A stretch of 41,984 nt of DNA from Candidatus Gastranaerophilales bacterium (lineage in GTDB: Bacteria > Cyanobacteriota > Vampirovibrionia > Gastranaerophilales > Gastranaerophilaceae): NCBI GenBank assembly GCA_944322665.1, contig CALUPM010000009.1, positions 1 to 41,984 of the forward strand. Direction: 5' to 3'. Position 1 is the first letter of the stretch. Every line of letters starts with the position of its first letter. The translations under genes and the position numbers were made by a program. The notes under the pieces are model-generated. The model saw only the letters and a list, made by a program, of their open reading frames with translations. It was not told the origin of the DNA and did not search any database. Shown piece by piece: positions 1 through 8,458 of this stretch.

Positions 1-452
1 TAGTATCTTTTTTAGAAACAAACCCTTCAACTTTTCAACCATTCAACCTTTCAACTCTCCTCACACTTCACCCTTCACGCTTCACTCCTCACTCTGATAA
101 GAACTTATCGCCCTATCGCCTTTGCGTTTTTCCAAACGGAACCTCCTAACGCCTTAGTGCCCTGGCGCCTTAGCACCCTAGTATCTTTTTTAGAAACAAA
201 CCCTTCAACTTTTCAACCATTCAACCTTTCAACTCTCCTCACACTTCACCCTTCACTCCTCACTTTGATAAGAACTTATCGCCTTATCGCTTTGCAGTCT
301 TATCGCCTTTCAAAACGTAACCTCTTAGTGCCCTAGCATCCTAGTGCCTTAGTATCTTTTCCTGAAACAAACCCTTCAACTTTTCAACCATTCACCCTTT
401 CAACTCTCCTCACACTTCACCCTTCACCCTTCACTTTTTATCGCCTTTAATT
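1..452. repeat. CT-rich modular tandem repeat block
   Basis: The stretch before glyA has no gene. It holds three tandem copies of a roughly 171-178 bp unit beginning with TAGTATCTTTT at 1, 179 and 350; the third is truncated. Each unit combines CT-rich words (CTTCAACTTTTCAACCATTC, CACACTTCACCCTTCAC) with TTATCGCC words and CCTTAGTGCCC words. The same words recur near 17,200-17,400 and 29,800-30,150, and in the opposite orientation near 19,420-19,550. Function unknown. I see no coding potential. Confidence 0.85.
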
Positions 453-464
453 ATTGTAAACTTA

Positions 465-493
465 TTGTCAAGGGCAGATGTTTTATTTATAAT
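465..493 (+). promoter_or_regulatory. sigma70-type promoter for glyA
   Basis: A TTGTCA box at 465-470 is separated by exactly 17 bp from TATAAT at 488-493. Transcription would start near 500, giving a leader of about 25 nt that carries the GAGGTGATC Shine-Dalgarno sequence at 511-519. It lies just after the repeat block. Confidence 0.75.
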
Positions 494-524
494 TTGGAAA
501 GGAAGATTGTGAGGTGATCAGGGT

Positions 525-1766
525 ATGAATATAGAGCATATTAAAAAGACAGACCCGCTTGTGGCGGAGCAGATTGAAAAAGAACTTGAAAGACAACAGA
601 ATACAATTGAACTTATTGCAAGCGAAAACTGCACTTCATTAGCCGTTATGGAAGCTGCCGGAAGCGTTCTGACAAACAAATACGCGGAAGGCAAACCGCA
701 CAAAAGATTTTACAACGGCTGCGAACATATTGATGTTATAGAAGAAATTGCACAAAAAAGAGCGTGCGAACTTTTCGGAATGGATCATGCAAACGTTCAG
801 CCTCACAGCGGCGCGCAGGCAAATATGGCAGTGTTTATGTATGCCTTAAAACCCGGAGATAATGTTCTCGGGATGGATTTGTCAAACGGCGGACACCTTT
901 CACACGGGTCACCGGTTAATTTTTCTGGGCTTTATTTTAATGTAAAAAGCTACGGAGTGGACGCCGACGGAAATATTGACTACGACAACGTCCGCAAAGT
1001 TGCACTTGAACATAAGCCGAAACTTATCATCTGCGGGGCTTCCAATTATTCAAAAATTATCGACTTTAAAAAGTTTAGAGAAATTGCAGATGAAGTCGGC
1101 GCATATTTGCTTGCTGATATTGCACATATTGCGGGGCTTGTTGTTGCAGGGCTTCACCCGTCACCGGCGCCGTATGCGGATTTTGTCACAACCACAACGC
1201 ATAAATCCTTAAGAGGCCCCAGAGGCGGAATTACAATGTGCAAAGCAGAGCACGCCGCAGGAATTGACAAGGCAATTTTCCCCGGAATGCAGGGCGGCCC
1301 TCTTGAACATATAATCGCAGCTAAAGCAGTTGCGCTTCTTGAGGCTTCAAAACCGGAATTCAAGGAATACGCCGGACAGATTATCAAAAACGCAAAAGCT
1401 CTGGCACAGGGTTTGCTGGATGAAGGTATGGATATTGTCGGCGGAATGACAGAAAACCACCTCATGACACTTGATTTAAGAAGAACGGGCAAAACCGGCA
1501 AAGATATGGCAAATGTTCTTGAAAGAGTCGGGATTACTGCAAACAAAAACACGGTTCCGGATGATCCGCAAAGTCCGTTTGTCACAAGCGGAATTCGTCT
1601 TGGCACACCTGCTGTTACAACAAGAGGCTTCAAGGAAGATGATATGGTTGAAGTTGCAAAAATTATTGCATCTGCCATATTTTCATCGGATAATGAAATC
1701 GGATTAAACAACTTGAGAGAACGTTCGCTTAAGCTGTGTAAAAAATATCCGCTCTATAATGAATAA
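525..1766 (+). CDS. glyA: Serine hydroxymethyltransferase
   Basis: PLP enzyme that interconverts serine plus tetrahydrofolate with glycine plus 5,10-methylene-THF; it is the main cytosolic source of one-carbon units. The 413 aa match the usual bacterial length (about 415-420). The N-terminal ELIASEN block, the [13 protein letters not shown]-type substrate region and the PLP-lysine motif [14 protein letters not shown] are present, with the Schiff-base lysine at about residue 227. The start is well supported: GAGGTGATC at 511-519, almost a perfect anti-SD complement, precedes the ATG at 525. It has its own promoter at 465-493. The wecA-like gene follows 50 bp downstream on the same strand, so they may be co-transcribed. 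Nothing is missing or odd. Confidence 0.97.
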   Translation: MNIEHIKKTDPLVAEQIEKELERQQNTIELIASENCTSLAVMEAAGSVLTNKYAEGKPHKRFYNGCEHIDVIEEIAQKRACELFGMDHANVQPHSGAQANMAVFMYALKPGDNVLGMDLSNGGHLSHGSPVNFSGLYFNVKSYGVDADGNIDYDNVRKVALEHKPKLIICGASNYSKIIDFKKFREIADEVGAYLLADIAHIAGLVVAGLHPSPAPYADFVTTTTHKSLRGPRGGITMCKAEHAAGIDKAIFPGMQGGPLEHIIAAKAVALLEASKPEFKEYAGQIIKNAKALAQGLLDEGMDIVGGMTENHLMTLDLRRTGKTGKDMANVLERVGITANKNTVPDDPQSPFVTSGIRLGTPAVTTRGFKEDDMVEVAKIIASAIFSSDNEIGLNNLRERSLKLCKKYPLYNE

Positions 1767-1816
1767 GGCTGAATCAGCTTTAAAATTCAAAATCTGAGCG
1801 GCTTTAAAGGGACAAA

Positions 1817-2854
1817 ATGATTATCAAACTCACAAACGCACATATAATCGGAACAGTAATAGCCTATATTTTCGGGGTATTTCTGGTACCGCTTGTTATT
1901 GCGTTTTCCAAAAAAGAAGGACTTGTAGATCTTCCAAACGAAAGAAAAATCCACAAAATTCCGGTGTCGCGTCTCGGCGGGGTTGCAATCTGGACAAGCA
2001 CAATGCTTACTTTTTTGTGTCTTGTATTTATGAGTTATTATCCGTACGGAAGTTTGCTGTCAGGGATTTTGCTCGGAAGCTCGCTGATGTTTCTTCTGGG
2101 ATTAGTGGATGATGTTTATAATCTTAATGCAAAATTTAAGCTTTTTATACAACTGTCAATTGCGACAATTGTGTATCTTCTCGGGGTCAAAATCCAGTCG
2201 CTGCCGTTTTTCGGCGGGATGGATTTAGGGTTCTGGTCATATCCGATTACACTTTTGTGGATTGTCGGGATTTCTAACGCCGTGAATTTTATTGACGGAG
2301 TAGACGGGCTTGCGGGTTCGGTTGTTACGGTCAACTCACTCACGCTTGCAATCATCGCAATTTCTATGACTCCGTCAAATCCGATTGTGGCTTTGATCGG
2401 TTTTATTCTTGCCGGAGCCATGCTTGCGTTTTTGACTTACAACTTCAACCCTGCAAAAATCTTTATGGGGGACAGCGGAGCGTTATTTTCGGGATTTCTT
2501 CTTGCGACGATTTCGATTGTCGGGGTTATGAAAGCCGCAACACTGACCCTTCTTCTGCCGTTTGTGGTTCTGGCGGTGCCTATTATGGATATTGTTTTCA
2601 GCAGCACAAGAAGAATCTGCAAAGGTAAATCTCCTTTTGTTGCAGATGCCGAACACATTCACCACAAATTATTGCATGCCGGATTTTCACAGAAAAAAAC
2701 CGTTCTAATTCTTACATCAGTCGCAATTATTGCAGGCGCAATCGCGTCTTTAATCATGGGTGAAAACACCATAAAGCATTATGCGGTCTGCATTTTAATC
2801 GTAATTTTTGTAATGTTGTTACTTAATTTCATAAAAGTATTGACAAAAAAATAA
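1817..2854 (+). CDS. WecA/TagO-type undecaprenyl-phosphate GlcNAc-1-phosphate transferase
   Basis: Integral membrane enzyme of the MraY/WecA (PNPT) superfamily that moves a HexNAc-1-phosphate from a UDP-sugar to undecaprenyl phosphate. That step starts O-antigen, teichoic-acid-like or other polymer synthesis. About ten hydrophobic segments are visible. Diagnostic motifs in order: PNERKIHKIPVSRLGG (about 40-55), GLVDDVYNL with the Asp-Asp pair near 98-99, NFIDGVDGLAG, FMGDSGALF and DAEHIHHKLL. The HIHH motif points to the WecA/TagO branch rather than MraY. Start supported by AAAGGGAC about 7 nt upstream of the ATG. The final codons contain the promoter of the next gene. The sugar and the polymer cannot be told from the sequence. 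Confidence 0.9.
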   Translation: MIIKLTNAHIIGTVIAYIFGVFLVPLVIAFSKKEGLVDLPNERKIHKIPVSRLGGVAIWTSTMLTFLCLVFMSYYPYGSLLSGILLGSSLMFLLGLVDDVYNLNAKFKLFIQLSIATIVYLLGVKIQSLPFFGGMDLGFWSYPITLLWIVGISNAVNFIDGVDGLAGSVVTVNSLTLAIIAISMTPSNPIVALIGFILAGAMLAFLTYNFNPAKIFMGDSGALFSGFLLATISIVGVMKAATLTLLLPFVVLAVPIMDIVFSSTRRICKGKSPFVADAEHIHHKLLHAGFSQKKTVLILTSVAIIAGAIASLIMGENTIKHYAVCILIVIFVMLLLNFIKVLTKK

Positions 2855-2868
2855 TTATGTGTTATTAT
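2840..2868 (+). promoter_or_regulatory. sigma70-type promoter inside the end of the wecA-like gene
   Basis: TTGACA at 2840-2845, a 17-bp spacer and TATTAT at 2863-2868. The -35 box overlaps the last codons of the upstream gene (stop at 2852-2854). It would drive the 301-aa repeat protein with a leader of about 155 nt. The leader (about 2876-3032) holds no ORF I can support. Confidence 0.7.
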
Positions 2869-3032
2869 TGCGGATGGATTTAATTACTCAGTTTTAGTCG
2901 AATGTTTTTAGTGGCATTTGCTTGAAATATTTAAGTGTAAATCTGCAATATGTTTTATAGTCTGGAATGAAAAACTTCCGGCATTAGGATATAGTAATTA
3001 CGTGGTGTTAGTTAAGTAAGGGTTTATTAACT

Positions 3033-3938
3033 ATGGATGTAAGTGCAGTAAAGAGTTATGAAAGAAGAAATCCGTTGCAAACGGTCATCAATTCAACCTT
3101 GATAGGTGCAGCCGTCGGCTATGGCGCAAAATACGCAATCCCGCTCCAGCCGCGCGAAAAAAAAGCCATTAACTACAGGGCAATAGTTAATGCAAGCAGA
3201 AAGGACGTCAACCAAAAAAGAGTAGATTCTTTTAAACTTCTGAAAACACGAACCGCCGCTCAGGATGAGTTTGTAAAATTGGTTGATACAAGAGATCAGT
3301 TTAAGTATCCGACTTTAACAAATCTTGCCGAAAGACTCGGCGGCAATGAAACTCCGCTCGGCAAAAAAGTTCTTGCAATCATTAATAATGAAGAAAACAA
3401 GGGTTTGGATCTTGACGGCCTGACAAAGAAACTCGGTCAAGAATCCGCCGATGTAAAACTGTTTACCCAACTTGCAGGCAATGACAGAGAAAGTTTTAAA
3501 AACCTTACGCTCGACAATATCATTGAAAAACTCGGCGGAGAAGATACTCCGATTGCCAAAAAAGTCACTGCAATCTTTAAAATAAACGACAACAAAGCTC
3601 TTGATTTTGACAGCGTAGCAAATTCTTTAGGCAAAAATTCGCCGGAAGTTGCGGAATTGAAGCGTGTTGCAAGATTCAACAACTGTTTCGTCACCGAAAA
3701 CATAGACAGTATCGTTAAAAAACTCGGCGGAAAGAATACAAATGAAGGAAAAGAATTCTTACAGATTATCAAAGATGTTGACAAAGAAGCTTCAAAAGCT
3801 TCAAGAGCCTTCCTGAAAGGTATTCATAAACACTTAAAAGATATCCGCTACACGGCTCCGCTCCTCATCACAGGCGCCGCAGCCGGTTTTGCAGCAGGAT
3901 TCTTGCACAATTATTTTTCACACAAAACCGAAGCTTAG
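3033..3938 (+). CDS. Protein with five ~32-aa helical repeats and a hydrophobic segment at each end
   Basis: No family recognised. The 301 aa have a glycine-rich hydrophobic segment at about 17-36 and another at about 276-292, so both ends may be membrane-embedded or membrane-associated. Between them I see five copies of a unit roughly L-x-L-D-x-L-x-x-K-L-G. Their LG pairs sit at residues 102, 134, 167, 199 and 231, a period of 32-33. Odd copies (LGGNETPLGKKVLAI, LGGEDTPIAKKVTAI, LGGKNTNEGKEF) resemble each other more than the even ones, so the true unit may be a 64-aa pair. The rest is Lys-rich and predicted helical. It has its own promoter (2840-2868); TAAGG lies about 11 nt before the ATG. 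Probably a lineage-specific structural or scaffold protein; function not assigned. Confidence 0.8.
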   Translation: MDVSAVKSYERRNPLQTVINSTLIGAAVGYGAKYAIPLQPREKKAINYRAIVNASRKDVNQKRVDSFKLLKTRTAAQDEFVKLVDTRDQFKYPTLTNLAERLGGNETPLGKKVLAIINNEENKGLDLDGLTKKLGQESADVKLFTQLAGNDRESFKNLTLDNIIEKLGGEDTPIAKKVTAIFKINDNKALDFDSVANSLGKNSPEVAELKRVARFNNCFVTENIDSIVKKLGGKNTNEGKEFLQIIKDVDKEASKASRAFLKGIHKHLKDIRYTAPLLITGAAAGFAAGFLHNYFSHKTEA

Positions 3939-3972
3939 TATAAATAGCAATTAACTAATAGTCAGAAATAAG

Positions 3973-4000
3973 CAGGGCGATCCACCAAACGTCCTGTTTT
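3973..4000 (+). terminator. Probable intrinsic terminator after the repeat protein
   Basis: CAGGGCG (3973-3979) pairs with CGTCCTG (3990-3996), with one G-U, across a 10-nt loop, and is followed by TTTT. Short T-tract, so moderate confidence. Confidence 0.5.
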
Positions 4001-4144
4001 GGCTATTTAGTTTCAGAATAAACCTCCGTTTTTATCTCAATTCTTCAGAAGTAATTCTTAAGAGTGTAGAAAAGGCATCTTTGATACGTTATAATATTTA
4101 CATGCAATTAGGGGTAATATAAATTTCAAAAGGAGAAGGATTAC

Positions 4145-4306
4145 ATGAAAACTGCAACTAAAAAGGATGTGAGAACAGGGAAGGTCAGATCAAAATTTAA
4201 TGACGAATTTGAAAAGTATCTTAAGGCTCAGTGCTTAAAAACAACGTTTAACGGATTGGAATTGGAGACATTCTCCTGGTACAAAAAAGTTTTAGGTCTT
4301 GTATAG
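4145..4306 (+). CDS. Small 53-aa basic protein
   Basis: Reads MKTATKKDVRTG... and ends ...WYKKVLGLV. It is rich in Lys, with no Cys pairs, signal peptide or membrane segment. AGGAG at 4131-4135 gives ideal spacing to the ATG, a TATAAT -10-like box lies at 4090-4095 (the -35 is weak), and a strong intrinsic terminator follows 18 bp after the stop. The complete gene architecture around a very short frame argues that it is real. No function recognised; it stands alone between a plus-strand and a minus-strand gene. Confidence 0.65.
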   Translation: MKTATKKDVRTGKVRSKFNDEFEKYLKAQCLKTTFNGLELETFSWYKKVLGLV

Positions 4307-4323
4307 TGTTTATTGAATAAAAC

Positions 4324-4363
4324 AAAGAGTCCGGTGAAAACTCTTTGCCGGACTTTTTGTTTT
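4324..4363 (+). terminator. Intrinsic terminator after the 53-aa gene
   Basis: AGTCCGG (4328-4334) pairs with CCGGACT (4348-4354) and extends through A-T and G-U pairs. It is followed by TTTTTGTTTT. The flanking A-run means it may also act on the converging M29 peptidase gene. Confidence 0.85.
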
Positions 4364-4391
4364 GTGCGAAATTTTAAAATGTTTTAGAGGT

Positions 4392-5498
4392 TTAAATTAA
4401 AAACTTTCCGTTTTCATAAATTAGAATATCATCGGCAAAGATTTTGCCGTTATTTTTCATGCCTTTAATCATGTCCCAGTGAAGACCTGAAACATTTTTG
4501 CCGCCTGTTTCGGGGTAAGAGGCACCGGCTGCCATGTGGATTGCGCCGCCGATTTTTTCGTCGAACAGAATATTTCCCGTAATATCCTGAATACAGTCAT
4601 TTGTACCGACTGCGATTTCGCCGATACCACGGGAACCTTCATCCGTATCAAGCATGGCGTTTAGAAAATCTTCGCCTTTATCAGCTTTTGCCTTCACAAT
4701 TCTGCCACCTTCAATCCACAGATGAACCCCGTGTGCTTCGTTGCCCCTGTATAGCTGAGGAAAATCAAAATATATTTCGCCGTTAATATCATCTTCTACA
4801 GGAGAGGTGAAAACTTCACCGTCAGGATAGTTATTTAAGCCAGAACAGCTAATCCATTTTCTGCCTTCGACTCCGAAAGTTATGTCTGTCCTGTCGCCGG
4901 TTATGCGGATTTTTTTAACATTGTTCAGATAATTTGCCCATTTGGTTTGTTTTTCGTCCATTTCTTTGAGTTTTGCAACCGGATCGTCGAGGTCAAGGTA
5001 GCAGGCTTTGAAAAGGAAATCCGAATATTCATCAAAGGACATTTTTGCTTCCTGCGCAAGAGCATGCGTCGGAACATCCGCAATAACCCAGCTTGCCTCT
5101 CCGTTAGCAGAACGGGTCAGAAGTTTTTCCGAGAGCGGTTTTGTTGCCGCAGAACGCCTTGCAAGTTTTTTCATATCAGCACGCGCCATATTTTTAGTAT
5201 TCATTGGCCCGCCGATTGATATGAATTTGTCGACTGTTTCATATTCAAGTTTTGTAATCGGGTCGATATAGTCAAGCTGTTCATCTGTTGCGTATTTTAT
5301 GAAAGTATCGGACAAATCTTCAATTGAAGTTCTTACAATCGGGTGCCCGCCGCGCTCAAGAACTCTTTTATAAACAGCTTTTACAAGCTCTTTTGTATAG
5401 ACGCTTGTACCTCTGATTTGGACTAAATCACCTTTTTGAACATTTGTCGAATAATCGACAAGAACTTTTGCATATTTTTCCCAGATTGGATTTTCCAT
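4392..5498 (-). CDS. M29-family aminopeptidase (AmpS/AmpT type)
   Basis: Cytosolic metallo-aminopeptidase that removes N-terminal residues from peptides; family members use a two-metal centre. The 368 aa span both the N-terminal and catalytic parts. Family features seen: NYPDGEVFTSPVED, with the first metal-binding Glu; the Glu of IGEIAVGTN; GGAIHMAAGASYPETGG; and LHWDMI, supplying the His and Asp ligands near the C-terminus. Length is somewhat below the usual roughly 400 aa, but no conserved block is missing. A GGGGGAAATT-like stretch precedes the ATG. It is a single gene, convergent with the 53-aa gene, and upstream of it lies only repeat DNA. Confidence 0.92.
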   Translation of the reverse strand: MENPIWEKYAKVLVDYSTNVQKGDLVQIRGTSVYTKELVKAVYKRVLERGGHPIVRTSIEDLSDTFIKYATDEQLDYIDPITKLEYETVDKFISIGGPMNTKNMARADMKKLARRSAATKPLSEKLLTRSANGEASWVIADVPTHALAQEAKMSFDEYSDFLFKACYLDLDDPVAKLKEMDEKQTKWANYLNNVKKIRITGDRTDITFGVEGRKWISCSGLNNYPDGEVFTSPVEDDINGEIYFDFPQLYRGNEAHGVHLWIEGGRIVKAKADKGEDFLNAMLDTDEGSRGIGEIAVGTNDCIQDITGNILFDEKIGGAIHMAAGASYPETGGKNVSGLHWDMIKGMKNNGKIFADDILIYENGKFLI

Positions 5499-5559
5499 AA
5501 TTTCCCCCGTGCTATATTTATAATAATATCATTTTATCTGAATTCTTTGTATTGGTTAA

Positions 5560-5885
5560 TTTGCTATCCTGCAATGGAATCGCCATAATTTCGTGCAGTC
5601 ATTCCGGAGGCAAAGCCAGAAAAAATACCGTCGGGCTGCTTTATATGTCATTCTGAGGGAGCGCCGCAACCGGAGACTCTCATGACATTCTTAGGAGATC
5701 CTTCGGCTAAAGCCTCAGGATGACGTCCTATTTTTAGCTGCTCTTTCGCTACGCTCAAGATGACATACATTTCTTCACGTCATTCTGAGGACGCTGGTCC
5801 GAAAAATCTCATTGCGTTTTACATGGATCCTTCACAGGTACGACTTACGAATTTCACCCTCTGCCCGTGCAGCTCAGAATGACAG
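5560..5885. repeat. Dispersed CATTCTGAG-type repeat cluster
   Basis: The gap between the peptidase and lpxA holds no gene. It contains several inverted copies of a TGTCATTCTGAGG...CCTCAGGATGACG element with linkers such as GATCCTTCGGCTAAAGCC. Related copies occur near 14,445-14,560, 16,835-17,065, 25,690-25,915 and 29,716-29,760. The paired orientations could fold as hairpins. Confidence 0.8.
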
Positions 5886-5905
5886 TTTTTGCCGGACAAT
5901 AAGTT

Positions 5906-6715
5906 CTATTCTTCGCTTTCAAGCGATTCGTGGCCGGATTTGTGCGATTTCAGAAGAACTCCGCGTTTTGATGTCTTGATAAATTCAATCATCTTTTCAA
6001 TATACGGGTTCATCGGGATTTCAGCCTTAATCTTTTCGATTGCCTGAGTTGTGTTGTATTCTTCGGAAATCAAAAGTTTGAACGCTTCATTAGTGGCAGT
6101 TCTGATTTCCTGAGAAACACCTCTGCGCTTCATAGCAACAACATTAAGTCCGCGCGGAACAGGCGGTCTGCCTTCGCCTTTTGAGTACGGCAGGATATCC
6201 TGACGTGAGGCTGAAAATCCGCTTATAATCGCCATATCACCGATTCTTATATTTTGGTGGAACACGCTCATCCCGCCGACAAATGCGCCAAATCCGACAT
6301 GAACATGTCCGCCTAACGTGACAAGGTTTGCAAGAATTACTTCATCCGCAAGAACACAGTTGTGCGCAACATGTGAGCCAACCATCAAAAGACATTTTTT
6401 GCCGATTCTGGTTGTAAAATCTCCGCAGGCAGCGCCTCTGTGAACGGTTACGTTTTCTTTAATAATTGTTCCGTCGCCGATTACAACTTTTGTCGGCTCG
6501 CCTTTGTAGCCTAAATCCTGAGGCTCCGAACCGATTGTCGCAAACGGGGAAATCGTACAATTTTCACCGATTTCTGCAAATTCTATATGTGCATTTGAAA
6601 TTACTCTTGTGCCGCTTCCGATTTTTACGTTTTCGCCGATTACTACATAAGGCCCGATAATCGCATCTTCCGCAATCTCGGCTGACGGATGAATTATTGC
6701 TGTCTTGTCTATCAT
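5906..6715 (-). CDS. lpxA: UDP-N-acetylglucosamine O-acyltransferase (LpxA)
   Basis: Catalyses the first step of lipid A synthesis, transfer of a 3-hydroxyacyl chain from ACP to UDP-GlcNAc, in the cytosol. The 269 aa carry the left-handed beta-helix hexapeptide pattern (I-G-x-N-x-x-I) through about residue 190, then a C-terminal helical domain. The catalytic His lies in SHVAHNC (His118, equivalent to E. coli His125). IGSEPQDLGYKGEPT and SASRQD-type blocks are also typical. AGAGAGGT precedes the ATG by about 6 nt. It is the last gene of the lpxD-lpxC-fabZ cluster, separated from fabZ by two extra genes. The C-terminal tail is Ser/Glu/His-rich. Confidence 0.95.
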   Translation of the reverse strand: MIDKTAIIHPSAEIAEDAIIGPYVVIGENVKIGSGTRVISNAHIEFAEIGENCTISPFATIGSEPQDLGYKGEPTKVVIGDGTIIKENVTVHRGAACGDFTTRIGKKCLLMVGSHVAHNCVLADEVILANLVTLGGHVHVGFGAFVGGMSVFHQNIRIGDMAIISGFSASRQDILPYSKGEGRPPVPRGLNVVAMKRRGVSQEIRTATNEAFKLLISEEYNTTQAIEKIKAEIPMNPYIEKMIEFIKTSKRGVLLKSHKSGHESLESEE

Positions 6716-6784
6716 AAATTACCTCTCTTTGCTTATTATGTGTAAATTATAGTACAAATCAAAGGTAACAACAATAATTTTATA

Positions 6785-8395
6785 TTATTTTAATATGAAA
6801 TCTTTATGAAAATCCATTGCCATTTCAAACCCTTCTTCAAGAGCATTATTTATGATATCGACAAGTTCCTGATTTTTTGATTGTGCCGCAATCATCGCAA
6901 GTTCCATATAATCACTCTGAGCCTCATCGGTTGATTGAATTTTGTAAGGTTTGCTGCCGTCTTTTTGAATATTTCCTCTTACAATACCTGCAGCATAGTC
7001 CCTTAATGTCTGAAAGTCCTTAGGTTTCCTTTTTAAATTCATATCTGCTAAACTGCCCAGAATATTCCACACGGAAATCTGATATGTATCCGCCATTACG
7101 TTTTGTATGCCGGCGATGTTTGTTTGTTTTGTAAAAATTGTATTTGAAATTTCATCAATACTGCTGGTTTTAAGATAAGGATTGTATATTGTATCAACAT
7201 TTAAGGTTCCTTGAGCAAGTCCCGCTTTTTCTTCAACGAATTTTCTTAATCTTAAAGGAACCGTTCTTATTGTAAAAAATGTTTCATTTTCTTCCTTTAC
7301 TTTTTTCCAGGCGTATTCCATATTTCTTGAAAATATTTTTTTTGCCCACTCGTTTGTACCCCAGAACTGCCTCATTGCATTCGACTGCTCTTTTGAAATT
7401 TCAACAGGATTTGCTTCCGGATTGAAGTTTTTAAAACCTTTCTTTTTCATAAATTCTGAAAGTGCGGACTTTATTCTGTCTGCACCGTAAGCACTCCACG
7501 CTCTTTTCAGAACCCTTGTCATTTCTTCGGATTTTTCCGGATTCTGTCTGTAAAATTCTTTCATTTTTTCAGACATATCATAAATTCTTGACGGATTTTC
7601 CTGATAATATTTTTTCAAGCCTTCCGAGATATGTTCTCTGTGTTCTTTTGAAAGCGGCCCGCGCGGAATGTAAACAGGCTCGCCTGCTTCCTGTGCTTTT
7701 TTATCAAGCGCAAGTCTGCGTTTGTAGGTCATCTCGGCCGTCAATCTTGCATTGTAATCAGGATCCGAAAGTTTTAAAATTTGTCCGTAAGTTTGATTCT
7801 GGCGCGGAATGTTCAACTTTTTCATTGTCCAGTGAATATCTTTTCCGTCTGTGTATTTTTTCAAATCGTTTATGGAAAACCCTTCACCGTAATACAATTT
7901 TAAAAGCTGAAGCGAAAGGTCTTCATTCTTATCAAAACATTCAAGTTTTCCTTTTTTAACATCATCACCGAATGAGTTTTCGCTGAATTTAACTTCGCTG
8001 TCGGAAAGAACGTCTGCAAATTCAGAAAATTTTTGTTTTACTTCATCAAGTGTAGTGCAGCTTTTCAAAGATTCGTAATATTTTTTGTGAATATCAATCA
8101 AAGTTTGCTTCGCTTTATTTCCGCTCTCTAAAATCATGCCTGCCCATTCACGAATATGTTTCGGATAAACTGCGGAATTTTTTTGTGCCAGTTTATCAAG
8201 ATTTGTGATTGTATCCGCAAGATTTAAACTGTATCCGCCCGTGAAACTCAAATAATCCTTTGTTGAAGGAAGTTTGGCAAAGACCATTTGATTGGAATTT
8301 GCTGCTGCCGGTTGAGTCGTTAAATTTTTTTTATTCTGTTTTAAATAAGTGTTATTTTTCGCGAAAATCGCAGGGGTAATGTAATTAATTTGCAT
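6785..8395 (-). CDS. Lineage-type protein with SFTGGY motif and NUMOD3-like helical segment
   Basis: 536 aa, no overall family recognised. The N-terminus (MQINYITPAIF, then a low-complexity Asn/Gln/Ala linker) leads to SFTGGY at residues 50-55, a motif I associate with large uncharacterised proteins of gut Melainabacteria. Residues 247-300 contain PLSKEHREHISEGLKKYYQ and two further short helix repeats (SEKMKEFYRQNPE, TRVLKRAW). These resemble the NUMOD3 DNA-binding repeat found beside homing nucleases. No GIY-YIG or HNH catalytic motif is visible, so this is not a homing endonuclease on the evidence seen. The C-terminal third is helical. AAGGAGATA precedes the ATG at ideal spacing. It sits between fabZ and lpxA, probably in the same transcript. 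Confidence 0.75.
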   Translation of the reverse strand: MQINYITPAIFAKNNTYLKQNKKNLTTQPAAANSNQMVFAKLPSTKDYLSFTGGYSLNLADTITNLDKLAQKNSAVYPKHIREWAGMILESGNKAKQTLIDIHKKYYESLKSCTTLDEVKQKFSEFADVLSDSEVKFSENSFGDDVKKGKLECFDKNEDLSLQLLKLYYGEGFSINDLKKYTDGKDIHWTMKKLNIPRQNQTYGQILKLSDPDYNARLTAEMTYKRRLALDKKAQEAGEPVYIPRGPLSKEHREHISEGLKKYYQENPSRIYDMSEKMKEFYRQNPEKSEEMTRVLKRAWSAYGADRIKSALSEFMKKKGFKNFNPEANPVEISKEQSNAMRQFWGTNEWAKKIFSRNMEYAWKKVKEENETFFTIRTVPLRLRKFVEEKAGLAQGTLNVDTIYNPYLKTSSIDEISNTIFTKQTNIAGIQNVMADTYQISVWNILGSLADMNLKRKPKDFQTLRDYAAGIVRGNIQKDGSKPYKIQSTDEAQSDYMELAMIAAQSKNQELVDIINNALEEGFEMAMDFHKDFILK

Positions 8396-8458
8396 TCGGG
8401 GTATCTCCTTGTCTGAAAATATAAAATACGTGAATTATTTTTTTTGCGCAAAAATTTT

